Source: Arthrobacter sp. FW305-BF8
GTDB taxonomy: Bacteria; Actinomycetota; Actinomycetes; Actinomycetales; Micrococcaceae
Reading direction: 5' to 3'
Assembly (NCBI RefSeq): GCF_021789315.1
Contig: NZ_CP084561.1
Coordinates: forward strand, 806,001-870,000
Length of the DNA stretch: 64,000 bases
Of the stretch, positions 32,663-42,132 are shown in pieces. Position 1 is the stretch's first letter; every line of letters begins with the position of its first letter. The position numbers were made by a program, and so were the translations under genes. The notes beneath the pieces were generated by a model that saw only the letters and a program-made list of their open reading frames with translations, did no database searches and was not told the DNA's origin.

Positions 32663-32876
32663 GACCTCGACCCCCACATGCAACGGTGGATGCGGAATCC
32701 CCTCCCGCGGTCGCGGGATAGAGCGGTGCTGTTACAAGTGAACGCCTTCCGGCGGGGGGCGCGCACCAGTGGCGCGTACTCGAATTCTGCCGGGCAGGTA
32801 CTCGGACTACCTGTTTTCCTGGCCCCCGTCCGCACCCCTACTTGCTGGTGGAAAGAACCACTACTTGCCCACGCAA

Positions 32877-32918
32877 AAGGCCGGCCAAACCAACCTCTCG
32901 ATTGGCCCGGCCGGCCTT
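32877..32918 (-). terminator. Terminator after tRNA-Ser(TGA)
   Basis: AAGGCCGGCC pairs with GGCCGGCCTT with further internal pairing (CCAA/TTGG), followed on the minus strand by TTTTGCG, about 48 nt past the tRNA 3' end. Confidence 0.75.
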
Positions 32919-32965
32919 CAAAATGGCCGTCATCGCGTGCTTCTTGCACGGTGCCGGCCCCTGCG

Positions 32966-33053
32966 CGGAAGGTAAGAGATTCGAACTCTTGGTACGGGGT
33001 TACCGCACACTGGTTTTCAAGACCAGCTCCTTCGGCCGCTCGGACAACCTTCC
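32966..33053 (-). tRNA. tRNA-Ser (anticodon TGA)
   Basis: Minus strand, 88 nt. Acceptor GGAAGGT pairs with ACCTTCC; the anticodon arm CTGGTCTTGAAAACCAG gives TGA; a long variable arm and the T-arm AGAGTTCGAATCTCT fit serine. Confidence 0.96.
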
Positions 33054-33166
33054 CTAACTAGTAGTGTTTCATAGGCAGTTGGCTGCAACAAAAACCGCCG
33101 CGTGGCAGTTGTCGCCGCCGCACAGTATTTTTGGGGCAGGAATCAGCTAGAAATCGGGAGTTCGCC

Positions 33167-34150
33167 ATGAAAGCCGTCTTTATCTCGGAGCCCGGCGGGC
33201 CGGAAGTGCTGGAAGTCCGCGAGGTGCCGGCTCCCCAGCCGGGCCACGGTGAGGTGCTGATCGATGTTGTGGCGGCCGGCCTGAACCGCGCCGACGTCCA
33301 GCAGCGGAGGGGCTACTACCCGCCCCCGCCGGGTGCTTCGGAGATCCCCGGGCTGGAGGTGTCAGGCAGGATTGCGGGCTTCGGACCCGGCGTCACCAAG
33401 CCGTTTTCCGTCGGGGACAAGGTAGTGGCGCTGCTGTCCGGCGGGGGCTACGCGCAGCAGGTCGCGGTGCCCTCGGAACAGGTGCTGAGGGTTCCCGACG
33501 GTGTGGACCTGGTTACCGCTGCCGCCCTGCCTGAGGTTGCCGCCACCGTCTACTCAAACCTGGTGATGACCGCACAGCTGCAGCCGGGTGAGACGGTCCT
33601 GATCCATGGCGCCACGGGGGGGATTGGCACCATGGCCATCCAGCTGGCCAAGGCCCTGGGAGCCACGGTGGCCGCCACCGCGGGAACCGACGAAAAAGTC
33701 AGCACCGCAAAGGCGTTCCTTGGCGCCGACATCGCCATCAACTATGCGGAGGAAGACTTCGCCGAGAGCCTGCGTTCCCAAAACGGGGGCAAGGGCGCCG
33801 ACGTGATCCTGGACGTCGTGGGCGCCAAGTATCTGCAGAAGAACATTGACGCCCTGGCCGATTACGGCCGACTCGTCGTCATTGGGCTGCAGGGAGGTGC
33901 CAAGGGGGAACTGGACCTGGGGCAGCTGCTGCGTAAGCGCGCGGCCATCGTGGCCACGGCGCTGCGTCCCCGTCCGACAGCCGAGAAAGGGGTCATCATG
34001 ACGGCCGTCAGGGACTCCGTGTGGCCCCTCGTCTCTGACGGGCGGATCCACCCGCTGGTGGCAAAGACCTTCCCGCTGGACCAGGCCAGTGCGGCGCACA
34101 AATACTTCGACTCGGGCGAGCACGTGGGCAAGGTCCTGCTGGTCATGTAG
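33167..34150 (+). CDS. NAD(P)H-quinone oxidoreductase, QOR/PIG3-like (MDR superfamily)
   Basis: 327 residues from the ATG at 33167 with CGGGAG 6 nt upstream. It begins MKAVFISEPGGPEVLEVREV, has NRADVQQRRGYYPPPPG and GLEVSGRIAG of the PIG3 branch, and the cofactor loop LIHGATGGIGTMAIQLAKA. No zinc ligands are seen, as expected for quinone reductases. It would reduce quinones in the cytoplasm with NADPH. Confidence 0.92.
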   Translation: MKAVFISEPGGPEVLEVREVPAPQPGHGEVLIDVVAAGLNRADVQQRRGYYPPPPGASEIPGLEVSGRIAGFGPGVTKPFSVGDKVVALLSGGGYAQQVAVPSEQVLRVPDGVDLVTAAALPEVAATVYSNLVMTAQLQPGETVLIHGATGGIGTMAIQLAKALGATVAATAGTDEKVSTAKAFLGADIAINYAEEDFAESLRSQNGGKGADVILDVVGAKYLQKNIDALADYGRLVVIGLQGGAKGELDLGQLLRKRAAIVATALRPRPTAEKGVIMTAVRDSVWPLVSDGRIHPLVAKTFPLDQASAAHKYFDSGEHVGKVLLVM

Positions 34151-34219
34151 CGGCAATTCCGGCGCGGTAGATACTCAGTATTGCCATGCTGAAGAACAAA
34201 GGCTAGGCTCGGGGAATAC

Positions 34220-34256
34220 GCAGTATGCACGCGTCTTGGGGGCGCGTGCATACTGC
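34220..34256. promoter_or_regulatory. 14-bp inverted repeat upstream of padR
   Basis: GCAGTATGCACGCG and its exact inverse CGCGTGCATACTGC flank a 9-nt centre, 23 bp before the PadR start. Position and symmetry suggest an autoregulatory operator. A second ATACTCAGTAT dyad lies at about 34171-34181. Confidence 0.6.
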
Positions 34257-34278
34257 CGACTTCCAGCCAAGGAGCCAG

Positions 34279-34893
34279 ATGTCCATCCGCCATAGCCTCC
34301 TCGCCCTCTTGCAAGACCAGCCGCGTTACGGCTACCAGCTCAGGGTCGAATTCGAAGACCGCACGGGCTCCACCTGGCCACTGAACATCGGGCAGGTCTA
34401 CACCACCCTCGACCGGCTGGAACGTGACGGCCTCGTCAGCAACGACGGCGGCGACGGCGAGGGCCACGTCGTGTACAGCATCACCGAAGCCGGCAAGGCG
34501 GAGGTCCAGGGCTGGTTTGCGACACCGGTGGAACGCAGCAACCCGCCGCGGAACGAGCTCGCCATCAAGCTGGCACTGGCCGTCACCCTGCCCGGGGTGG
34601 ACGTCGCGGCGATCATCCAGTCCCAGCGAACCGCTTCCATGCGTGCCCTGCAGGACTATACGAAGTCGCGGCGGGACACCGCGGCCAACCAGCGGGCGGC
34701 GGACACGGCCTGGCTGCTGGTGCTGGATTCACTGATCTTCCAGACCGAGGCCGAGATCCGCTGGCTGGATCTGTGCGAGGCCCGGATGCTGCAGCTCGCG
34801 CAGGCCTCCGGGTCGCGCAGCCACGCACGCAAACCGTCCAACGGGCGCACTGTGGAAGAGGCTGCCCCGCTCACAGCGGACAACCGCCGGTGA
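34279..34893 (+). CDS. PadR-family transcriptional regulator
   Basis: 204 residues from the ATG at 34279 with AAGGAG 4 nt upstream. The N-terminal winged helix is typical of PadR: SLLALLQDQPRYGYQLRVEF, LNIGQVYTTLDRLERDGLV, VYSITEAGKAEVQGWF. The C-terminal helical half resembles the longer PadR-s2/Vir type. The stop overlaps the ABC ATPase start as GTGA, so it heads a three-gene operon and probably represses it together with itself. Confidence 0.93.
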   Translation: MSIRHSLLALLQDQPRYGYQLRVEFEDRTGSTWPLNIGQVYTTLDRLERDGLVSNDGGDGEGHVVYSITEAGKAEVQGWFATPVERSNPPRNELAIKLALAVTLPGVDVAAIIQSQRTASMRALQDYTKSRRDTAANQRAADTAWLLVLDSLIFQTEAEIRWLDLCEARMLQLAQASGSRSHARKPSNGRTVEEAAPLTADNRR

Positions 34894-35624
34894 GCGTGCA
34901 GGGACCGCAACAGGTCCTCGAACTCGCGAAGGTCAGCAGGACGTTCGGGCAGGGGGCCACGGCCGTTGCCGCGCTCCGGGATGTAGACCTCACCGTCAAT
35001 GCCGGGGAATTCGTTGCGGTGATGGGGCCGTCCGGCTCCGGAAAATCATCCCTGCTGGCGCTGGCCGGCGGACTGGACCGGCCGACGTCGGGCGGTGTCT
35101 TTGTGGAGTCAACACCCCTGGCGGGGCTGGGACTGAACGCGCTGGCGCGGCTCCGGCGCCGTGCGGTGGGCTATGTCTTCCAGGACTTCAACCTGGTCCC
35201 GACGCTGTCGGCGGCGGAAAATGTTGCCCTGCCGCTCGAGCTCGACGGCGTGCCGGCCAGGAAAGCGCACCGGCAGGCAGTGGACGCCCTGCGGCAGGTG
35301 GGGATCCCGGAGCTGGCGCACCGGTTCATGGATGAAATGTCCGGCGGGCAGCAGCAGCGCGTGGCCATCGCCCGCGCCATCGTGGGAAACCGCCGGCTGA
35401 TCCTTGCGGACGAACCCACCGGCGCCCTTGACTCCACCACGGGCCACGGGGTGATGGAGGTGCTCCGGTCCCGGGCTGATGCCGGCGCCGCCGTCATGCT
35501 GGTCACGCACGAGGCGCGCCATGCCGCGTGGGCGGACCGCGTGGTGTTTATCCGTGACGGCCGGATTGTGGATGAGGCAACGGCCATGCGCGATCCCGCA
35601 GTTCTCCTGGCACCGGCCGGCTGA
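34890..35624 (+). CDS. ABC transporter ATP-binding protein (MacB/LolD-like)
   Basis: 244 residues from a GTG overlapping the padR stop. Walker A GPSGSGKSSLLALAGGLD, Q-loop FQDFNLVPTLSA, signature MSGGQQQRVAIARA and Walker B LILADEPTGALDS are all intact. The FQDFNL...ADEPTGALDS set is typical of ATPases that drive FtsX-type permeases. Its partner permease begins 2 bp after the stop. Confidence 0.95.
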   Translation: MSVQGPQQVLELAKVSRTFGQGATAVAALRDVDLTVNAGEFVAVMGPSGSGKSSLLALAGGLDRPTSGGVFVESTPLAGLGLNALARLRRRAVGYVFQDFNLVPTLSAAENVALPLELDGVPARKAHRQAVDALRQVGIPELAHRFMDEMSGGQQQRVAIARAIVGNRRLILADEPTGALDSTTGHGVMEVLRSRADAGAAVMLVTHEARHAAWADRVVFIRDGRIVDEATAMRDPAVLLAPAG

Positions 35625-35625
35625 G

Positions 35626-38493
35626 ATGGCCCTGGACGTAGCGCCCGCGCCCCATGGCCGCTGGCACAGTTTTCGTCTTGCCCTCCGGATGGCACGCCGG
35701 GACATCAGCAGGCACCGCGACCGCTCCCTGCTGATCATCCTGCTGATCCTGCTGCCGGTGGCCGGCATGACCGGCGCCGCGGCCCTGGCGCAAAGCATGC
35801 AGGAAACACCGGCGGAACGGGTGCAGTACCAGCTGGGCAGTACGCAGGCACGGTTCCGCGGCATGCCCGCTTCCAACGCCGAGACCGTGCAGGATCCTGT
35901 GTTTGAGACAGCAACCATGACGCGGAATTTCACTGTCGATCCGGACTTCGAACCGCGGAATCCGCGGGACGCGGTCCCCGCCGGCTACGAAGTCCTGACC
36001 GAAACGCAGCTGACGCTCACGGTCAGGGCCGGCGCGTCCGACGCCGGTGCGTCCGACGCCGCCGGGTACGACGTCCCCGTGATGGCCAAGGCCGTCGACG
36101 TACTGAATCCCGCCTTCACCGGAAAATACACGCTTCTGGAGGGGCGGCCCGCCGCTGCCCCTGACGAAATCCTCGCCTCGCCCGGAGCGCTGAAGCGCTT
36201 CGGCATCCGCCTCGGAGACAGGCTGACGACGGCGGACGGCACCTTCGCCGTCGTCGGCACCTTACGGGATGCTACCTCCTCGGACGGCAACCCCATCCTG
36301 TTCCTCAAACCGGGCCAGGCAGCCATGGATGGCCCGCCCGCCCGGGGCAACCCGCTCGGCGAAACGATGTACTACCTCGTCGGTTCAAACCCCGTGACGT
36401 GGGACCAGATCCGTGACCTGAACAGGTCCGGCATCGCCGTGCTTTCCCGTGCCGTAGCACTTGACCCGCCGGTCCCGTCAGGCGCTGCCGGAGGCCCCGG
36501 GACCATGCCCGCCGCTGGCTACGTTGCCGCTGTGCTGATCGCGGCACTTGCCCTGCTCGAAGTGGGACTCCTGGCCGGGGCGGCGTTTGCGGTGGGCGCT
36601 AAGCGCCAGGTCCGCGAACTAGCCCTGCTCGCCGCAAGCGGAGCGGAAGCACCTACGGTCCGGGCGGTGGTAACCGCCGCCGGGCTGTGGCTTGGGTCCA
36701 TCGCAGTGGTTGCGGGTGCCGTGCTGGGGGCAGGCGGGGCTGCCGTGGCGGTGGCGGTTGCCAGGCACTTGGGCTCTGTCCGCTTTCCCGGCTTCCATCT
36801 GGACATCCTGCCCACTGTGGCGGCCATGGCCATGGGCCTGCTGGCGTGTTTCCTGGCCGCGGTGGTTCCTGCCCGTCAGGTTGCGCGGCAGGCGGTGCTC
36901 GGCGCCTTGAAGTCCGGCCGCGCACCGGCAGTCTCTGGGCCGTGGCCGGCGCGGGCGGGGGGCCTCCTGCTGGTTCTGGCCATCAGCTGCCTCGCGGCGG
37001 GGCAAACCCTGGGCCTGACCGGTGACCTGGACGTCGTCGCTGCGCGGACCCCGCTGGTCGCGGCGCTGGTCACCGGCGGCGCAGTCCTGGCGGTGACCGC
37101 CCTTGTCCTGCTCACCGGGACGTTCGTGAAAGTCCTGACTGCAGGCACCGCCTGGATGCCGCTCCCGCTGCGCATGGCCGCCCGTGACTCGGCCAGGAAC
37201 CGAAGCCGTACGGTGCCTGCCGTGGCGGCAATCCTCGCCGCCGCGACGCTGGCCAGTGCCGTGATGGTCCTTTCCGCGAGCCAGATGGAGGAGGCGAAGC
37301 GCACCCACATGTGGGGCGCGCAGGAAAACCAGGTTTCGCTGCCGCTGGAAACCGCGCCGGTCCAGGCCCAGGGAACGGCCTCCGGCAGGACTATCGACCC
37401 GGCTGCAGTGGCTGCGGCACTGCGGCGGGAACTCAGTACCGTGCAGTGGACGCAGGTCCTCAGGGGTCCGGTGACGAGCAAATGCCACGTGCGGGCGTCA
37501 GCCGATGGATCCCTTCCTGCCACTGGTGACGCTGTGGACTGCCGGCAATATAAGCTCGCCGTGCCGGCCGGCCACGAATGCCCTGTCTCGCCGCAGGGCC
37601 GGGTCCTCGACGGGAGCGACTGGCGGTGCGGCGGATCGATGTTCCCCGTCGGCGTCAGCAGCCAGCTTCCACCTCTGGTAGTCGGCGGCGTCGATGAGCT
37701 GCGGGCGCTCCTCGGCCGGGAACCCAGCCCTGCGGCGGTGCACGCACTCAGGAGCGGCGGAATGGTGGTCAGCAACCCTGTCTTCGAAAAGGACGGGAAG
37801 GCCACGCTCCAGTCCTACGACGTTCGCGAGCCGGTTGCGGGTCCCGGTTCCGCCGTTGGCTACAAGCCCCTGAGCAACACAGGGCTGCCGGCGGCCGTGG
37901 ACGCTCCGGACGTTCCGATACCGTTCTACGGCGTGATCACCCCGGACACCGCCGTCAGGCTAGGCATCCAATTCGACAACTCCGTGCTGCTGGCCCAGCT
38001 GTCCGCATACCCGGAGGCCGCCGAACAGGACCGGGCATGGGCGGCACTGGCGAATGTCTACCGGATCCAAGCCATGGGCTTCTACGTTGAGCCCGGGGCG
38101 GACCGTACCGGATCCGAACTGCTGTGGCTGATCGTCGGCATCAGTGCCTTCATTACCCTTAGCGCAGCCGGCATCACCACGGGCTTGGCGCTCGCGGATG
38201 CCCGGGCGGACCACATGACGCTGGCTGGCGTCGGGGCGCCGCCGCGGCTGCGGAAAGCCCTGGCAGGCGCCCAGTCGCTCATGACCGCGTCCCTCGGAAC
38301 CTCGCTGGGAGTGGCGGCCGGGATGGTGCCCGCAGTCCTGCTCATCGGGGGCACCCGGATGTTCGCAGAGTCGGTGGTGCCGTGGATGCCCTTGCTGGCC
38401 CTGCTCGTTGCCGTGCCGCTGACCGGAAGTGCACTGGCCTGGGTCTTCGCGCGTGCCCGCCTGCCGGTGTCCCGGCGAAGCGCCGGCACCTGA
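35626..38493 (+). CDS. FtsX-like ABC permease (two-domain)
   Basis: 955 residues from the ATG at 35626. One N-terminal membrane segment (about 35-55), a large external domain, then two FtsX blocks: segments near 300-440 and near 820-950, with further segments near 445-530. Two FtsX domains on one chain with MacB-like ATPase suggest a mechanotransmission or lipid/antibiotic extrusion machine in the cytoplasmic membrane rather than a classic importer. Linked to PadR, hence likely induced by an envelope or drug signal. Substrate unknown. Confidence 0.9.
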   Translation: MALDVAPAPHGRWHSFRLALRMARRDISRHRDRSLLIILLILLPVAGMTGAAALAQSMQETPAERVQYQLGSTQARFRGMPASNAETVQDPVFETATMTRNFTVDPDFEPRNPRDAVPAGYEVLTETQLTLTVRAGASDAGASDAAGYDVPVMAKAVDVLNPAFTGKYTLLEGRPAAAPDEILASPGALKRFGIRLGDRLTTADGTFAVVGTLRDATSSDGNPILFLKPGQAAMDGPPARGNPLGETMYYLVGSNPVTWDQIRDLNRSGIAVLSRAVALDPPVPSGAAGGPGTMPAAGYVAAVLIAALALLEVGLLAGAAFAVGAKRQVRELALLAASGAEAPTVRAVVTAAGLWLGSIAVVAGAVLGAGGAAVAVAVARHLGSVRFPGFHLDILPTVAAMAMGLLACFLAAVVPARQVARQAVLGALKSGRAPAVSGPWPARAGGLLLVLAISCLAAGQTLGLTGDLDVVAARTPLVAALVTGGAVLAVTALVLLTGTFVKVLTAGTAWMPLPLRMAARDSARNRSRTVPAVAAILAAATLASAVMVLSASQMEEAKRTHMWGAQENQVSLPLETAPVQAQGTASGRTIDPAAVAAALRRELSTVQWTQVLRGPVTSKCHVRASADGSLPATGDAVDCRQYKLAVPAGHECPVSPQGRVLDGSDWRCGGSMFPVGVSSQLPPLVVGGVDELRALLGREPSPAAVHALRSGGMVVSNPVFEKDGKATLQSYDVREPVAGPGSAVGYKPLSNTGLPAAVDAPDVPIPFYGVITPDTAVRLGIQFDNSVLLAQLSAYPEAAEQDRAWAALANVYRIQAMGFYVEPGADRTGSELLWLIVGISAFITLSAAGITTGLALADARADHMTLAGVGAPPRLRKALAGAQSLMTASLGTSLGVAAGMVPAVLLIGGTRMFAESVVPWMPLLALLVAVPLTGSALAWVFARARLPVSRRSAGT

Positions 38494-38557
38494 AAGCCGC
38501 TCCTGCCAGCGGCGCTGGACCCTGGCAGCCGCACCGGACCCCTGAAGTGGACGACTG

Positions 38558-38593
38558 GAGCGGACGACGGCGGTAAGCCGGGGCCGTCCGCTC
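38558..38593 (+). terminator. Stem-loop after the FtsX-permease operon
   Basis: GAGCGGACG pairs with CGTCCGCTC around a smaller inner dyad, 65 bp past the permease stop. The remainder of the 228-bp gap to cstA shows no other clear element. Confidence 0.55.
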
Positions 38594-38721
38594 GCCGCGG
38601 CGCTGCGACCGCTCGGCGATTCCTCCGGCAGCGCTCCGCAAATGGCCTCGGTTGCAGCCCTACCCGTTGGTAGGGTGCCGGTGGCACACTCCGTGCCAAC
38701 TGGGAATCTCAAGGAGGAGAC

Positions 38722-41022
38722 ATGGGCACCATGCCTGAGGATGTGACCCGAACGGCGGACGGGGAACTCAATCCCGCGGCCACCGGGTCGCTGCCGCCGA
38801 CGTCGGTGGAGGACGCGGTCCGCGACGCCGAGGAGCGCAGATGGACCCCTGCGAAGATCGCCACGTGGGTAGCCATCGCGCTCCTGGGCGGCGTGGCCTG
38901 GTTCATGCTGGCCGTCGTCAGGGGCGAAACGGTCAACGCCATCTGGTTCGTGTTCGCCTCGGTGTGCACGTACCTGATCGGCTACCGCTTTTATTCGAAG
39001 GTCATCGAGCGCTATCTGCTCAAGCCGGACGACCGCCGCGCCACGCCGGCAGAGTACAAGGCTGACGGCAAGGACTACGTCCGCACGGACCGCAATGTCC
39101 TCTTCGGGCACCACTTCGCCGCCATCGCCGGAGCCGGCCCGCTCGTGGGGCCCGTCATCGCGGCCCAGATGGGTTACCTCCCGGGCACTATCTGGATCAT
39201 TCTCGGCGTCGTCCTCGCAGGCGCCGTGCAGGACTACCTGGTGATGTTCTTCTCCATGCGCCGCGGCGGCCGTTCCCTCGGCCAGATGGCGCGTGAGGAG
39301 TTGGGCGTCATCGGCGGCACCGCCGCCCTCGTGGCCACGCTGCTGATCATGGTGATCATCGTCGCGATCCTGGCGCTCGTCGTCGTCAATGCTTTGGGGG
39401 AGAGCCCCTGGGGCGTCTTCTCGGTGGGCATGACCATCCCAATCGCGCTCTTCATGGGCGTGTACCTGAGGTATCTGCGTCCGGGCAAGGTCATGGAGGT
39501 TTCCATCATCGGCTTCGTGCTGCTCATGGCCGCCATCATCGGCGGCGGCGGCGTGGCCGGCACCGAGTGGGGCGCGGCGTTCTTCCACCTGGACAAGGTC
39601 ACCATCGCGTGGGGCCTCATCATCTACGGCTTCATCGCGGCCATTCTGCCGGTGTGGCTCCTGCTCGCACCGCGGGACTACCTCTCGACCTTCATGAAGA
39701 TCGGCGTGATCGCGATGCTCGCCGTGGCCATTATCGTGGTGCGACCCGAAATTACTGTTCCCGCCTTCAGCGAGTTCGCGGGCCGCGAGAACGGGCCGGT
39801 CTTCTCCGGCGCCCTGTTCCCGTTCCTGTTCGTCACCATCGCGTGCGGCGCGCTGTCCGGCTTCCACGCCCTGATTTCCTCCGGCACCACGCCAAAGCTC
39901 ATCGAGAAGGAACGTCAGACCCGGTTCATCGGCTATGGCGGCATGCTGATGGAGTCCTTCGTCGCCATCATGGCGCTGGTCGCGGCCATCTCGATCGACC
40001 GCGGGATCTACTTCGCCATGAACGCCCCCGCGGCGCTGACCGGCGGAACGGTGGAGACGGCGGCCCAGTGGGTCAACAGCCTTGGCCTGGCCGGCGTCAA
40101 CATCACCCCTGACGTCCTGGCCCAGACTGCGTCCAACGTGGGCGAGGAAAGCATCGTCTCGCGCTCAGGCGGCGCGCCAACGCTCGCCGTGGGCCTGGCC
40201 CACATCATGCAGCAGTTCATCGGCGGCACCGGCATGATGGCCTTCTGGTACCACTTCGCCATCATGTTCGAGGCCCTGTTCATCCTCACCGCAGTCGACG
40301 CCGGAACGCGCGTTGCGCGGTTCATGCTGCAGGATTCGATCGGGAACTTTGCCTCGAAGTTCAAGGAGGCGTCCTGGCGTCCCGGCGCGTGGCTCTGCAC
40401 GGCCATCATGGTGGGCGCCTGGGGCGCCGTGCTGCTGATGGGCGTCACCGACCCGCTGGGCGGCATCAACACCCTCTTCCCGCTGTTCGGCATCGCCAAC
40501 CAGCTGCTGGCTGCGATCGCCCTGGCGGTGTGCATGGCCATCGCGGCGAAGCGCGGCTCGTTCAGGTACCTGTGGATCGTCGCCGTGCCGCTGGCCTTCA
40601 CCGCGGTCGTCACCATCACGGCAAGCATCCACAAGATCTTCTCTTCCGTCCCGGCCGTGGGGTACTTCGCCAACAACGCCGCGTTCAGCAAGGCGCTGGC
40701 CGACGGGAAGACCTCGTTCGGCACGGCCAAGACGACGGCGGCCATGGAGGCCGTGGTCCGCAACACCATGATCCAGGGCTGGCTGTCCGTCATCTTCGTG
40801 GTCCTGAGCATCATCGTTATCATCACCGCGGTGCTTGCCACGGTGAAGGCCTTCCGGAACACCGCGGCCGGCGTCCCCAACGTCAACAACGAGGACCGGC
40901 CACATCCCTCACGCGTCTACGCGCCCGCCGGGCTGATCCCCACGCCCGCCGAACGCGAGCTCATGGCCGAATGGAACAAGCTGCCCGCCGACATGCGTGT
41001 TGAGCGGGCGGGGCACCACTGA
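38722..41022 (+). CDS. cstA: Carbon starvation protein CstA, peptide/pyruvate transporter
   Basis: 766 residues; AAGGAGGAGAC precedes the ATG. About 16-18 membrane segments. Family blocks include DRNVLFGHHFAAIAGAGPLVGP, AQMGYLPGTIWIILGVVLAG, SGFHALISSGTTPKLI and ETRV-like DAGTRVARFMLQD. CstA relatives take up pyruvate or peptides when carbon is scarce. The stop shares its A with the start of the small YbdD-type gene, the usual partner. Confidence 0.95.
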   Translation: MGTMPEDVTRTADGELNPAATGSLPPTSVEDAVRDAEERRWTPAKIATWVAIALLGGVAWFMLAVVRGETVNAIWFVFASVCTYLIGYRFYSKVIERYLLKPDDRRATPAEYKADGKDYVRTDRNVLFGHHFAAIAGAGPLVGPVIAAQMGYLPGTIWIILGVVLAGAVQDYLVMFFSMRRGGRSLGQMAREELGVIGGTAALVATLLIMVIIVAILALVVVNALGESPWGVFSVGMTIPIALFMGVYLRYLRPGKVMEVSIIGFVLLMAAIIGGGGVAGTEWGAAFFHLDKVTIAWGLIIYGFIAAILPVWLLLAPRDYLSTFMKIGVIAMLAVAIIVVRPEITVPAFSEFAGRENGPVFSGALFPFLFVTIACGALSGFHALISSGTTPKLIEKERQTRFIGYGGMLMESFVAIMALVAAISIDRGIYFAMNAPAALTGGTVETAAQWVNSLGLAGVNITPDVLAQTASNVGEESIVSRSGGAPTLAVGLAHIMQQFIGGTGMMAFWYHFAIMFEALFILTAVDAGTRVARFMLQDSIGNFASKFKEASWRPGAWLCTAIMVGAWGAVLLMGVTDPLGGINTLFPLFGIANQLLAAIALAVCMAIAAKRGSFRYLWIVAVPLAFTAVVTITASIHKIFSSVPAVGYFANNAAFSKALADGKTSFGTAKTTAAMEAVVRNTMIQGWLSVIFVVLSIIVIITAVLATVKAFRNTAAGVPNVNNEDRPHPSRVYAPAGLIPTPAERELMAEWNKLPADMRVERAGHH

Positions 41023-41243
41023 TGAGTGCTGCACCCGGACCGGCCGGCCTGCTTCATCCGGTGGCGGGAGCCTTCCGCGGCTTCGCACGGTACGTGCAGG
41101 GTGTCATGGGCGCCGACGCGTACCGGAAGTACCTGGAGCACCACGCGGCGGCCGGCCACGGCACGCCGCCCCTGGACGAACGGGCGTTCTGGCGGGACCG
41201 GACTGACCGCCAGGACACCAACCCGCAGGGAAGGTGCTGCTGA
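41022..41243 (+). CDS. YbdD/YjiX-family small protein (DUF466)
   Basis: 73 residues. FRGFARYVQGVMGADAYRKY, HHAAAGHG and ERAFWRDRTDRQDTNPQGRC are the family hallmarks, ending in the double Cys typical of the group. It is co-translated with cstA through a TGATG overlap and is thought to assist CstA-type transporters, though the mechanism is not known. Confidence 0.92.
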   Translation: MSAAPGPAGLLHPVAGAFRGFARYVQGVMGADAYRKYLEHHAAAGHGTPPLDERAFWRDRTDRQDTNPQGRCC

Positions 41244-41245
41244 CC

Positions 41246-41437
41246 ATGCCAGTTCCGCCGGCCCGATTCGCTGTTCGCAGGATCGGGCCGGCGGATGCCG
41301 GCGAGATGGGGGCCTGGATGAGGGGCCGTGGAGTGGCGGAAGGGTGGGTTCCGGCCAACACCTACGCCGTCGGCTTCTACCGCAAATGCGGTTTCGCTAC
41401 GGACGAAGGCGAAATCCTGGTCAAGGAGCTTCATTGA
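41246..41437 (+). pseudogene. Internally deleted GNAT acetyltransferase remnant
   Basis: 63 codons. The first part (FAVRRIGPADAGEMGAW) looks like the start of a GNAT domain and the last part (ANTYAVGFYRKCGFATDEGE) like its C-terminal motif B, but the central acetyl-CoA loop is absent. The frame is continuous, so a deletion rather than a frameshift joined the ends. It follows the YbdD-type stop by 2 bp; an alternative GTG start lies at 41234. Function is unlikely. Confidence 0.65.
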
Positions 41438-41475
41438 CTGGACTCCGCGTTCCGGGCCCGTGAGAGTATGAACGC

Positions 41476-42126
41476 ATGAGCGATCCCGAAGACACTCAAC
41501 CCACCCGGACTGCAGAGGACGAGGAACCGGTGGAGGGCACCACCCTGGATGATGAGGGCACCCCCCTGGATGTGGGGGCCGCTGGGCGCCCCGCCGAGGC
41601 GGAAAAGCCGAAGGCCGCCAACCTGCAGGACCTCGTGGATGAGCCCGCGAAGGTGATGCGGATCGGGACCATGATCCGGCAGCTGCTGGAAGAAGTGAAG
41701 TCTGCGCCTTTGGACGACGCCGCTCGGGGCCGCCTGGCGGAGATCCACGAGCGCTCCATCAAGGAGCTTGAGGACGGTCTGGCACCGGAACTGGTGCAGG
41801 AGCTGGAACGGATCAGCCTGCCATTCCCGGACGACGCCACTCCCTCTGACGCCGAGCTGCGGATCGCCCAGGCCCAGCTGGTGGGCTGGCTGGAAGGCCT
41901 GTTCCACGGGATCCAGACGGCGATAGCCGCCCAGCACGCCGCACGGGAACACACCCTGGCCCAGATGCAGCTAAAGCAGCTGCCGCCAGGCACAGTCATC
42001 GCGCCCGGTGTGATCATCGGTGAGAACGGTGAGCCGCAGCGTGCCAAGGCGCCCCAGCCCGGTTCAGATCCGCTGCACCCGGGCCGGAAGGAAGACCCCG
42101 ACCACGGCCCCGGCCAGTATTTGTAG
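41476..42126 (+). CDS. bpa: Bacterial proteasome activator
   Basis: 216 residues. A disordered acidic N-terminus (1-50) precedes a four-helix-bundle domain (about 52-160: LVDEPAKVMRIGTMIRQLLE, RLAEIHERSIKELEDGLAPE, AELRIAQAQLVGWLEGLFHG, AREHTLAQMQLKQLPPG). The C-terminus is GQYL, the motif by which mycobacterial Bpa (PafE) docks into the 20S proteasome core and opens its gate without ATP. This implies a Pup-proteasome system elsewhere in the genome. No proteasome gene is in the window. Confidence 0.95.
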   Translation: MSDPEDTQPTRTAEDEEPVEGTTLDDEGTPLDVGAAGRPAEAEKPKAANLQDLVDEPAKVMRIGTMIRQLLEEVKSAPLDDAARGRLAEIHERSIKELEDGLAPELVQELERISLPFPDDATPSDAELRIAQAQLVGWLEGLFHGIQTAIAAQHAAREHTLAQMQLKQLPPGTVIAPGVIIGENGEPQRAKAPQPGSDPLHPGRKEDPDHGPGQYL

Positions 42127-42132
42127 GCCTCT

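Noticed and set aside
37960..39867. A 635-codon open frame antisense to the FtsX permease and cstA genes
   Set aside because: It spans two unrelated real genes on the other strand and translates to His/Asp/Arg-rich low-complexity sequence.
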